DNA of 64,000 nt from Zonotrichia leucophrys gambelii (lineage: Eukaryota; Chordata; Aves; Passeriformes; Passerellidae): positions 62,300,216 to 62,364,215 of the forward strand of contig NC_088171.1 in assembly GCF_028769735.1 (NCBI RefSeq). Direction: 5' to 3'. A program made the position numbers and the translations under genes. Under the pieces are notes generated by a model that was not told the origin of the DNA, ran no database searches, and saw only the letters and a program-made list of their open reading frames with translations. This document shows, piece after piece, positions 41,101 to 47,390 of this stretch. Within the stretch, counting starts at the first letter, position 1. Each line of letters opens with the position of its first letter.

Positions 41101-44100
41101 CCAGATTACATAATGGGTGGCAAGATATCTCTTCCAGAAATAAAGCTGTTTATGAAGAGAAAGGAAGGCCAAGCATATAAAACAAGAAAGCTTCTCAGAT
41201 TGCCCATTATTTGAAAAGTAACCAAACACTGTATTTAATTATATGAGACAAAGTGAGATTTTAGAGCAAGTGCCAAGTGTTAGCAGTGAGCCATCAGCCC
41301 ATTTAATGTCCCTCCCAAGTCATATTAGTATAATGATGGATTGTGGCACAGTCATCATAAAAGTTAGCTGCTAGAATTAATATTTTCCATGTACCTCCTC
41401 GCTAATTTAAATTGCAAGTAGTATTTTACAGGCTTCATTGCTAACATTTCATGTGAGCTTCTTTTTTAGACTGCAACAAGTTTTAAAATGTACATTGAAA
41501 ACTGGAACATTCAGACAGCTGCCTGGCTGAAACGGTAAGAGTAATGAAACAGTTATGTGCTAGTGAGATCCAAAAGCTCTCCATGGCATGGAAAAACGCT
41601 GCTTGGTAGCTCTCCTAAATGTAAAGCTTCTTGTTCTTCCTTTGTTTCCTGTGTCAGTAATAGTTGGTGCAATACAAGGGTATTTGGTGCTGTAAAGTTT
41701 CATTGCTGCAAGTGTAAAATGCTCCTATTTTATATATGAGCAGCAAAGTCATAAACAAACTGTTCAAAACTTCCATAATAGAAAGCAATAGCATTTTGTT
41801 GTTTCCCTCCATTAACTTTCCTGTACTGTTTTGCTTTGCTGTGTTATGTTCCCCACACTGAGGTAAGTCTTGCTGTGTCACTGGGATCCAGAAATTCAAT
41901 GAGAAATAAGGTCAAAATCTTCAGAGCCCCAGTGTAGTCTGGTTTGGAGTTACCCTAAGATGCTTGCCAGGCAGTCCTTGTTTAGGATATGGGGAAGATA
42001 CTTATAGCACTGACAGGATCTGGTTTTAACCTTTGACTGTTAAGGCATGTATTATAAATACTAGCGTAAGTCCAAATTTTGTAGATTGGACTGTGTCTCA
42101 TTACTCATTTCATTTTCTGGTGTGATTAAAGCTCAGCATACAGTTGACATAGTGTCTGAAATGCAGACACAGATTTATTGTAGTTGTTGTAACTAAATCT
42201 ATACATCTTAAAAGTCAATATCTACTATTTTTCATTATTCAAATGGCTCCTGGTAAAAAAATTATTATCTTGACTTGTTTCTGTGGAGCACAGCATTTGA
42301 TTTAAACTTCAGATAGCCAAATAGACTGGGTGTTGTTTTCTTGAACTGTTATCCTTGCATCTCGGGAGTAAGATTTTTGCTGCTAAAGTTAGCTGGAATC
42401 CCCTGTTTTGCAATAGTTTACGGCACTCCCTGTTGTTCCCAGCATCTGCCAGATAACTGTGCCTAAAAATACCTCTCTTCACTAGAGTGAAGGGTGGGGT
42501 CACATCTATTTGTCTTTCAACTTGCTCTTGATCTGTCATCACAGTTTGGAAGGGTAACTTATGATTCCAGATAGAGATGTAAAGGTGAACAAAGTCTTGC
42601 CTGCCCTTTTATCCATTATTGATTTAAATGCTTTGAGCACCAGAAATATTTGTACCGGCACTCTTTGGGAACTCATTTGCATATAAGCATGCTTCCTCAT
42701 TCCATCTAAACCTCCATTTAAATGGAGAGTGTCTCATGCCCTAGTGTGTGACTAAACCAAGATAAGACCGCTAAGAAAACAAAGTGAGACCTTAGAAACA
42801 GGATTTCGAGCACAGTGGCCACTGTTCAGCCTCTTCTGTTTTGTTTTCATTTTTGCAGTGTCTGCTATGACAGAGCTCCCTGGTACCCTACGGCTTTAAC
42901 ATTTATCCTGTCAGCCCTGTGGCATGGTATCTATCCTGGATATTATTTTACGTTTCTCACTGGAATCCTTATCACACTCGCAGCCAGAGCAGTATGTACC
43001 TTTCATTGTTCTCTTCTAAGGCTAGACACTATCCAGCTGTCAGCTGCACCCTCACATGGTCAAGCAGCTTGTCCCTGCTGTGAGCCCTCTTTCATGCCTT
43101 TGCGGGCTTGATGCTTACTGAAACTCTGTTCTGTATTGATGCTAATTGCAAAGTATCCAGCAGTTATCGCCAACACCAATTCTGATGCACTGCAGTCGCT
43201 GGCTGTCAGAGGAAATGTTGCTTGAGGATGTATAGTTAGGGGTGCCACCAGCTGTGTCCATGCAGTCAAATCAGCTTGGGATTCAAGGTCCTGTGGGATT
43301 CCAGACTTCTGCTGGGTCATGTTGCCTGTATGCTGGCTTGTAATTAACTCTGGGCACAGTCATGCACAAGAAGCTGCTGGGAGTTAAGCATTAGCCCAGA
43401 CTTGAACAATTTGTGTGGATGCAATTGATGCAGTAAAATGATATCTGTGTTTATGGGCCTTATTTTGTGTAGAGTCACCAAAGACAGAACAGAGTTCATG
43501 TCTCACTGTTGTTAAATTTATCACTGCTGATCTTTCAGGCTGAACCAGACACTTGTGCAGGGCTGGGAAGCACCACTGTTGTCTTTTGTAGATGACTATG
43601 GATAAATAACCAGGTTAATCTGAAAGGAGAATTAAACTAGTGACCAGTATTAACCGCTATTGCTAGAGCAGGTCGCTTTGCCTCTCATTTATGAGGATTT
43701 CACAGATGTGAAACTAACTTTAAATCTCTAGAGAATGGCACACGCTTGTAGGTATAAGCACTTACTTGTTCATTTGAAGTAACTTTGATTTACTGTTGAT
43801 AACCAGTAAGAAATGAAACTCAGGAGGGAGGAACAGGTTCCCTCCCAAAAAATATTGTACCAGACATCCAGAATGAGAGAGTCTGCACCTGTGGTTATGA
43901 TAGAACAAACTAGGGGCCACTTCTGTCTGCCACTGGTTGACTGTGAGATCTTGAAAATGCCAGTCTGTACACATCTGTATTCCTGCTCCCAGTGCTTTGT
44001 AACTGATGAATAAACCTTCCTGTGATACTAATGCTGATGGTAAACAGAGTCATGCACTGCTGTGTGTCTGTGTGGCTTTGCCCAAGAAATGTTTATATAA

Positions 44101-46158
44101 TTTTCTGCTTACTTTTCCTTGGCCTGCAGATAAGGAACAACTGCAGACATTACTTCCTCTCGCCAGTGCCTCTGAAGATAGCCTACGACGTGGTTACCTG
44201 GGCGGTCACTCAGCTGGCTGTGTGCTACACGGTCGCACCATTCGTCATGCTGGCTGTGGAGCCCACCATAAAGTTCTACAAGTGAGTCCTCTGCCCTTGA
44301 TTTTACTCTCCAGGGTGCCAGGGACTTTTGTTAAATAACCCAAACCACACTGAAAGGCAGTTAGCATTTTATCAAATTTTAAAGCAGCCCAGACAGGATG
44401 CTTGCTAAAGTACAAGAGGTGACTTTTGCACTCCTGTAACGTAATGAGATTATAACAATGCCAAGGCAGAGCACTTTGGTTGTTCTTCTCATTCTATGTC
44501 CTTACATGACATTTCATATACTGGGTTTCCATTTCCAAAACAGCTGGGCCTCAACCACTAGCAGTAGCCAAAGCTGAAGAGGTTAAGAATAATGTGAGTT
44601 GGCATTAGGAAGGAGGTGCTGAGCAAAGACCAGGCTTCCAGCTGTTCAATGCGTATAAGGGGAGGTGTGATGGAGCAGCAGGAGATGTGGAGGGCTCCTG
44701 GCAGAGCATTGCTCCTTGAAATCAGTGTGCTTTCATTACAAAAGTATGCTTCTCTTATTACAAAGGGAGTACTTCCCTAGATTCCTTAAAAATAAGAAAA
44801 CACTGGTGTTGCAGAGCACATTGAATGTGCTCTAATAAAACCAAGCTGGAATAGAAAAATTGAGAAAATAAGTAGAAAAGGGAAACAGGACTACATGGCT
44901 TTACTCTTCTTTCATTTTACTGTCAATATAGAGTAACAGCTTTTGGTTCAGAAGAAAGTAAATTCCCTCCACCAACATAAAAGACACAAAGCTGCTAGTC
45001 AAGATAGCTGCTGTCTGTTTGCAGGAGGCTGAATTTCAACATTTTCTATTCCTGTTTCTTGAAACATTTGATTTCAACACAGAAAACTTATGATGGAGTA
45101 AAAATTTCTCCAGATGTTTCTTAGCTTCATTTCTTAATAATTTTGCCCTGGTGACTTTTGCCCTGGTTAACTTTGAACATAGTTAACATTTGAATTTAGA
45201 GACTCGTAAGCAAGAAAATGTTATGCTTTTGGACTAGGGCATGAATTTTTGGAGCACTTCACACCACAAGCAGTGGTCTTAAGCACCTTACAAGGATATT
45301 AAAAACTATGGTAAGAAGCATAGATGAGACCACAGAAATGTGCATTGCTATGTTTAACAGCTGGACCACACTGGTCCCAGTCACCATCTTCCCCAAGCTG
45401 CAAGAACCTCATCTATTTGGTTAAAAAAAATTGGAAATTTTTTATTTCTCTTTGAACTAGTGTATACTGAATTATTTGAAATAAAAATATTTGATGTTTA
45501 GAAACATACCAAATACAGATATCTCTGAGCAGTTACCTTCAAAAATGCAAGCCTTCTGTAAATGTCATTACCCGACCTTCTCCAGTTAAAAGCTGAGTGT
45601 TTTGATTTATTTCAGACTCAGCACTTTGGTTGAATTTATTTCTTTCTGTCACTTTTTAAAATTCTTTTTGAACCATGAGTGATATTTCTTCACAACTTGG
45701 CCTTGTAAATTCTAATATTAGAAGAGAGATGGGCTGAATAAATCTGGGGTTGAATTAGATGTGTTTATCTGAGCTGTCAGACTTTGGATTCTAGGGTTTG
45801 CTGATGGTTGCCTTGCCCCATTATCATCCACAGCAGCATTTTCATCCATGCCAGCAGACATCATATTCCAAGACTGTGTGAAATTCAAGGGTATATTTTT
45901 GTGCTTTCTAGGTCAGGTTCATACATTCTGCATTCATTCCTTAGCACTAAATTCTTCATATTTGGGCTGCAGAATTCCTGTTTTTCCCAACAAAAATATA
46001 ATATTCTTTCTGCTTTTGTTCCCAGGTCTGTGTATTTTCACATGCACATTCTAAGCATCCTGGTGTTGCTCCTGTTACCAGTCAGACCTCAAACCCACTC
46101 TGTAAGAAGGGCTCAGAATCAGGCCATGCTGAACTCTATTAAAAACAAAGACAAATGA
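13960..46158 (+). CDS. MBOAT1: MBOAT1, lysophospholipid acyltransferase 1 (exons 2-13; first coding exon missing)
   Basis: Spliced coding sequence: 13960-14105, 14627-14704, 18220-18315, 28639-28694, 31289-31343, 33963-34146, 35760-35952, 38623-38726, 41470-41534, 42859-42991, 44130-44281, 46026-46158. The total is 1395 nt, 464 residues plus TGA, with no frame break. The product matches remembered vertebrate MBOAT1 along its whole length, more closely than MBOAT2, for example [20 protein letters not shown] and [20 protein letters not shown]. Family knowledge: it is a multipass ER-membrane enzyme that acylates lysophosphatidylethanolamine and lysophosphatidylserine, preferring oleoyl-CoA, in the Lands cycle. 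The motifs WD (292-293), [12 protein letters not shown] (347-358), YTVAPF (403-408) and YxxxYFxxH (420-428) are present; His348 is the expected catalytic histidine and an Asn of NWN (315 or 317) its likely partner. The human protein has 495 residues, so about 33 N-terminal residues lie in an unseen upstream exon. This entry spans the gene body including introns. Confidence 0.97.
14627..14704 (+). CDS. MBOAT1: MBOAT1 coding exon 3
   Basis: Seventy-eight nt completing Trp49 and coding [20 protein letters not shown] followed by VPNIH and two bases of Arg75. The acceptor ends ttcaag and the donor is gtgagc. It continues the second hydrophobic segment. The intron before it is only 521 bp, by far the shortest in the gene. 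The human equivalent reads YSVHLFVLVLMCYAIM, so the segment is conserved with a few substitutions. Confidence 0.95.
14705..17406 (+). other. MBOAT1 intron 3, 5' part, no gene seen
   Basis: No coding similarity. Both strands give short open frames only. The block 16440-17130 is more GC-rich and carries two unrecognised antisense frames of 87 and 114 codons, which I treat as chance. Confidence 0.7.
17407..17638 (-). mobile_element. LTR-like dispersed repeat, copy 2
   Basis: Direct-orientation partner of 13339-13553. It keeps the CTCCTGGGTGGTTTTC segment that copy 1 partly lost, and the GATAAAAG TATA-like element on the - strand. It ends near TATATACAGATATTCAAGTA. It lies in intron 3, so the two copies bracket exons 2 and 3. 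Confidence 0.65.
18220..18315 (+). CDS. MBOAT1: MBOAT1 coding exon 4
   Basis: Ninety-six nt completing Arg75 and coding [20 protein letters not shown] then [12 protein letters not shown]. The acceptor is tgtttttag and the donor gtgagt. [19 protein letters not shown] separates MBOAT1 from MBOAT2, which has a different sequence in this loop. It leaves after two bases of Gly107, matching exon 5 across a 10.3-kb intron. Confidence 0.96.
18440..18546. repeat. G/T-rich low-complexity tract
   Basis: About 100 bp made almost only of T and G on the + strand (gtttgttttgttttgggttt and similar), ending in TTTTTTAAAAAAGG. It is 125 bases after the exon 4 donor. Confidence 0.8.
18606..18665. repeat. Nested inverted repeats
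   Basis: GAAGGTAGAGCT (18606-18617) and its reverse complement AGCTCTACCTTC (18627-18638) form a perfect 12-bp stem with a 9-base loop. CTAGCTAAC (18616-18624) pairs with GTTAGCTAG (18657-18665), and ACCTTCCC (18633-18640) pairs with GGGAAGGT (18651-18658), so alternative folds compete. Confidence 0.85.
18666..21951 (+). other. MBOAT1 intron 4, 5' part, no gene seen
   Basis: The part 18670-19010 is GC-richer; 21100-21350 is AT-rich with A and T runs. No exon, RNA gene or recognisable repeat was found. Confidence 0.65.
21952..22334 (+). mobile_element. CR1 LINE 3' fragment (+ orientation)
   Basis: Contains the familiar CR1 3' order: ggttgtttagcctggagaac, a degraded middle, gtttggactggatgttagga, then tggagtcaccatccctggaa, ttggactcaatgatcc and the terminal repeat ATTCTATGATTCT. 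It is about 380 bp, 5'-truncated as usual, with small internal deletions. Birds carry this element in high copy. Confidence 0.93.
22608..22625. repeat. Short perfect hairpin
   Basis: TTGAGAG and CTCTCAA separated by four bases (AGCC). Small enough that it may be chance. Confidence 0.5.
22626..25048 (+). other. MBOAT1 intron 4, middle part, no gene seen
   Basis: Ordinary intronic composition with short unrelated frames on both strands. Nothing was recognised. Confidence 0.65.
25049..25675 (-). mobile_element. CR1 LINE 3' fragment (- orientation)
   Basis: Starts with ATCACAGAATCAT, the reverse complement of the CR1 tail region, and continues through caccatcc-like, accacatccagtccttcctt and atttccttggatgtctaacc blocks. 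It ends in cagctggctgctgaccagca, ccccccaggtccttttctgc and cactttccagccactct. About 625 bp, longer than the other copies. The open frames at 25420-25690 are antisense to this element. Confidence 0.92.
25676..28638 (+). other. MBOAT1 intron 4, 3' part, no gene seen
   Basis: AT-rich (26200-27450) then GC-richer (27500-28100). A 135-codon antisense frame at 26634-27041 has no recognisable similarity and lies in AT-rich DNA, so I do not call it. Confidence 0.65.
28639..28694 (+). CDS. MBOAT1: MBOAT1 coding exon 5
   Basis: A 56-nt exon coding [18 protein letters not shown] between split Gly107 and split Gly126. The acceptor is ttgttatag and the donor gtaaga. The motif [17 protein letters not shown] is strongly conserved in MBOAT1 and MBOAT2. 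It was located by family similarity and is confirmed by matching phases on both sides. Confidence 0.95.
28695..29366 (+). other. MBOAT1 intron 5 before the solo LTR
   Basis: No gene, RNA or repeat recognised. Confidence 0.7.
29367..29753 (-). mobile_element. Solo LTR of an endogenous retrovirus, class II-like
   Basis: A 387-bp unit in intron 5. On the - strand it starts TGTCACAGACACC and ends ACACTGTCACA. In order it carries two CCAAT-type boxes (GATTGGCC, GGCCAATCAC), AT-rich TATA-like sequence and an AATAAA signal. The flanks ATGGGT (29361-29366) and GTGGGT (29754-29759) look like a 6-bp target-site duplication with one mismatch, a length typical of class II (ERVK) insertions. I recognise the sequence as a common songbird LTR but cannot name the family. 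No internal viral genes are present, as expected of LTR-LTR recombination. Confidence 0.88.
29754..31288 (+). other. MBOAT1 intron 5 after the solo LTR
   Basis: No gene recognised. 30470-30510 has repeated gtgcacatg and ctgcacacc words; 31171-31181 is an A run. Confidence 0.7.
31289..31343 (+). CDS. MBOAT1: MBOAT1 coding exon 6
   Basis: A 55-nt exon coding [17 protein letters not shown] and the edges of Gly126 and Lys144. The acceptor is ctttccag and the donor gtaagg. It is hydrophilic and corresponds to the human stretch LGRRAEDLSAEQHRLAIK, a cytosolic or lumenal loop that varies between species. Confidence 0.94.
31344..33962 (+). other. MBOAT1 intron 6, no gene seen
   Basis: Contains a T/G-rich tract at about 32065-32107, a C9 run near 33325 and a T run before the exon 7 acceptor (33910-33928). 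Frames of up to 127 codons (31728-32111) are hydrophobic because of T-rich composition and match no family. Confidence 0.7.
33963..34146 (+). CDS. MBOAT1: MBOAT1 coding exon 7
   Basis: A 184-nt exon completing Lys144 and coding [40 protein letters not shown] and [20 protein letters not shown], ending with Thr205 in phase 0. The acceptor is tttttcacag and the donor gtaagt. The PSxLEYLSYxxNFMxxxAGP block is a hallmark of the MBOAT1/2/5 group, and the MKLLEVNWK segment identifies MBOAT1. Confidence 0.97.
34147..35759 (+). other. MBOAT1 intron 7, no gene seen
   Basis: AT-rich between 34600 and 35120. No exon, RNA or repeat recognised. Confidence 0.7.
35760..35952 (+). CDS. MBOAT1: MBOAT1 coding exon 8
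   Basis: A 193-nt exon starting [20 protein letters not shown] and ending [12 protein letters not shown] plus one base of Ala270. The acceptor is gctttttag and the donor gtaagt. It holds a long hydrophobic span (residues about 211-225) and the conserved [11 protein letters not shown] motif, which continues into exon 9. An open frame runs past the donor, but the family match stops at it. Confidence 0.96.
35953..38622 (+). other. MBOAT1 intron 8, with a CpG-containing patch
   Basis: No exon recognised. The block 36905-37275 has clearly more CG dinucleotides than the rest of the intron (cacggcccag, aaacgggccgagaaacgctt, cagcgcgccattg, attcggcttctcgc). Overlapping frames of 70-106 codons there follow from the composition and resemble nothing known. 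Confidence 0.65.
38623..38726 (+). CDS. MBOAT1: MBOAT1 coding exon 9 (motif A, WD)
   Basis: A 104-nt exon coding [20 protein letters not shown] then [15 protein letters not shown] (Ala270 to Glu304). It carries the WD motif at 292-293, called motif A in MBOAT lysophospholipid acyltransferases. The donor is gtgaga. The acceptor is a tandem NAGNAG (cagcag at 38620-38625). The upstream AG, used here, keeps Ala270 as in human; the downstream AG would remove one codon without a frame shift. Confidence 0.95.
38727..41469 (+). other. MBOAT1 intron 9, no gene seen
   Basis: Holds an AAT-rich simple repeat at 41022-41050. No exon recognised between the exon 9 donor and the exon 10 acceptor. Confidence 0.7.
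41022..41050. repeat. AAT-rich microsatellite
   Basis: Imperfect run of TAA/AAT units interrupted by one AAAAAT, in intron 9. Confidence 0.8.
41470..41534 (+). CDS. MBOAT1: MBOAT1 coding exon 10
   Basis: A 65-nt exon coding [20 protein letters not shown], Lys325 and two bases of Arg326. The acceptor is cttttttag and the donor gtaaga. The NWNIQTxxWLK block is nearly invariant in this subfamily. MBOAT structures place a conserved Asn some 30-37 residues before the catalytic His, so Asn315 or Asn317 is the candidate here; this assignment is inferred. Confidence 0.95.
41535..42858 (+). other. MBOAT1 intron 10, no gene seen
   Basis: Ordinary intronic sequence; nothing recognised. Confidence 0.7.
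42859..42991 (+). CDS. MBOAT1: MBOAT1 coding exon 11 (catalytic His, motif B)
   Basis: A 133-nt exon completing Arg326 and coding [40 protein letters not shown] and AARA (to residue 370). It contains motif B, WHGxxPGYxxxF, with His348 as the predicted active-site residue in a hydrophobic segment. The acceptor is tttttgcag and the donor gtatgt. The predicted catalytic site is intact, so the gene appears functional. Confidence 0.97.
42992..44129 (+). other. MBOAT1 intron 11
   Basis: No exon. The stretch 43910-44010 (ctgccactggttgactgtga, gatcttg, then ctgtattcctgctcccagtg) faintly resembles the middle of a MIR-type SINE, but is too decayed to call. Confidence 0.65.
44130..44281 (+). CDS. MBOAT1: MBOAT1 coding exon 12 (motif C)
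   Basis: A 152-nt exon starting [20 protein letters not shown] and ending VEPTIKFY plus two bases of Lys421. It holds motif C, YxxxxF, as YTVAPF at 403-408. The acceptor is ggcctgcag and the donor gtgagt. Third positions are richer in G and C than in the other exons. Tyr420 opens motif D, which is completed across the last intron. Confidence 0.96.
44282..46025 (+). other. MBOAT1 intron 12, no gene seen
   Basis: Last intron; AT-rich. Frames at 45808-46158 read through the exon 13 acceptor in a different frame from the protein and are not coding. Confidence 0.7.
46026..46158 (+). CDS. MBOAT1: MBOAT1 terminal coding exon 13 (motif D)
   Basis: Completes Lys421 and codes [20 protein letters not shown] followed by [15 protein letters not shown] and NSIKNKDK, then TGA at 46156-46158. 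With Tyr420 of exon 12 it forms motif D, YxxxYFxxH (420-428). A hydrophobic helix (429-440) precedes a basic C-terminal tail of about 24 residues, probably cytosolic. The acceptor is tgttcccag. The human tail ends NSINKRKTD, so the very end differs. Confidence 0.96.
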
Positions 46159-46397
46159 TGCCTCCAAAGAAAACTGCCAGCATTGGGAAATTAATCTGTT
46201 GAATTGTAAACAAAAAAAAGGAAGAAAAACGGGTTGCAGGAGGATCAATGTACAAGACAAGTGGCATTTCTCTTGGCTATCTTAAAATCTTACTGGAGAG
46301 GGCAGAGAAGAGCCTGAATGACTGTAATTCAGATTATTCTAGATAATGGAGATTTTACAGGCAACGTTTACAGGCTCATGGGGCATTCAATTTTTAT

Positions 46398-46403
46398 AAT
46401 AAA
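46398..46403 (+). promoter_or_regulatory. Candidate proximal polyadenylation signal AATAAA
   Basis: Canonical hexamer 240 bases after the MBOAT1 stop, in a T-rich context, followed by TTTTTATG and GTGTTTTTAT which could act as downstream U/GU-rich elements. Confidence 0.5.
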
Positions 46404-46492
46404 TATTTTTATGAAGTGTTTTTATATATTTAAACTTTTTCACAGAGAGGCATTTTTTCTCTTTTACAGAAATACACAACTATTAATCAACA

Positions 46493-46498
46493 AATAAA
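46493..46498 (+). promoter_or_regulatory. Candidate distal polyadenylation signal AATAAA
   Basis: Canonical hexamer 335 bases after the stop. TTGTG follows at once, and the sequence changes character beyond it (gagagaggg). It is the more likely main signal of the two. Confidence 0.5.
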
Positions 46499-46515
46499 TC
46501 TTGTGATTCGAGAGA

Positions 46516-47257
46516 GGGACAGAAAGCAGCTAGTAAATGTTAGACCAGCTGCCTGATAGCCTGGTGCTGTGGGCAGCTGTCAGGGGAAACTTTTCATCTC
46601 TTGGTTGTAGAGAGAGATGGTGCAAGTAGAATACTACAGGCATGGGGTTGCTCAAGGTGCTGGCACTAACTCGTGCCCCAGCAGGGGAAGGGGGAGCGGG
46701 GCTTTCCCCGGAAAAGCGCGGAGCAGGGACTGCAGCCTGAGCTGGGCAGCAAAGGTACTTCACATCCTTCACTGTGACACCTGCTGGTGATGAGGGCAAG
46801 ACAAGTCCCTTGGGATTCGGTGTCTGGGAGCAGTGATAACTGGCTAAGCCAAAATTTAAAGCCAAGTAAAAGAAAAACAAAAGACAAAAGGGGGAACTCA
46901 AATCTAGAGTAAAAGAAGGGACATACAGCCTGTGGTCTGTAGAGCTGTGCTTCTCTAATGACACAGCTGGTGCTCATTGCTACATCAGCCTTACTTTGTA
47001 GTCTTAGTGATGCAGCACTTCCCTTTTGGTATCAAAATGCAAGAGGAGCCATATAGGGTTAGTGTTTTAAAACCTGCAGTTATGGGTTAAATCTGAAAAA
47101 GCTTTCTAGTGGATCAAACTGTTCTACTCAAAAACATCCCATCTTAAGGAGGGGTTACATTCCAACAGATAACACTAATAGGAAACCTGAACAGTAATTA
47201 TCACTGTCATAATAAATAATTCTCTACAAAATATTGTGATCACCACAAGAGTCAAGA
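46516..47257. other. Intergenic DNA just downstream of MBOAT1
   Basis: A GC-rich patch at 46665-46750 (ggggaagggggagcggggct, ccccggaaaagcgcggagca) sits in otherwise ordinary DNA. Antisense frames of 103 and 144 codons overlap it and resemble no known protein. Confidence 0.6.
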
Positions 47258-47390
47258 CTGAGTCCTTGTGTGATCTTGACATCTGACTTAACTGTTGATG
47301 CAAGTTTCTCTGCTTGTAAAGTCCTTGACTTACAGGGATGTTTTGAGGCTTGATTCCTAAGCGCTTGTTGTGCATCGAGATAACCTGCTG
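47258..47390 (+). repeat. Ancient MIR/L2-tailed SINE-like fragment
   Basis: Shows gagtccttgtgtgatcttga, cttaactgttgatgc, agtttctctgcttgtaaagt, cttacagggatgttttgagg and a gcatcgagataacctgctg end. The order matches the second half of a MIR-type SINE (gtgtgatcttgggcaagtca, cctcagtttc, tctgtaaaatgg, acctacagggttgttgtgag, ctttgagat). It is well diverged, as expected of an amniote-age fossil. Confidence 0.6.

Larger units (their letters stand above)
46159..46515 (+). other. MBOAT1: MBOAT1 3' untranslated region (minimal extent)
   Basis: AT-rich sequence after the stop codon, with two AATAAA hexamers. The end is set about 15-20 bases after the second hexamer, followed by a short TTGTG stretch. The true cleavage site, and any longer isoform using later AATAAA copies (for example near 47843 or 49590), cannot be decided from sequence alone. 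Confidence 0.6.

Noticed and set aside
43900..44010. Possible SINE in intron 11
   Set aside because: Only a few words resemble the MIR consensus, too weak to annotate as a repeat.
46530..46977. Antisense frames of 103 and 144 codons after MBOAT1
   Set aside because: Composition-driven frames over a small GC-rich patch; no similarity to known proteins.
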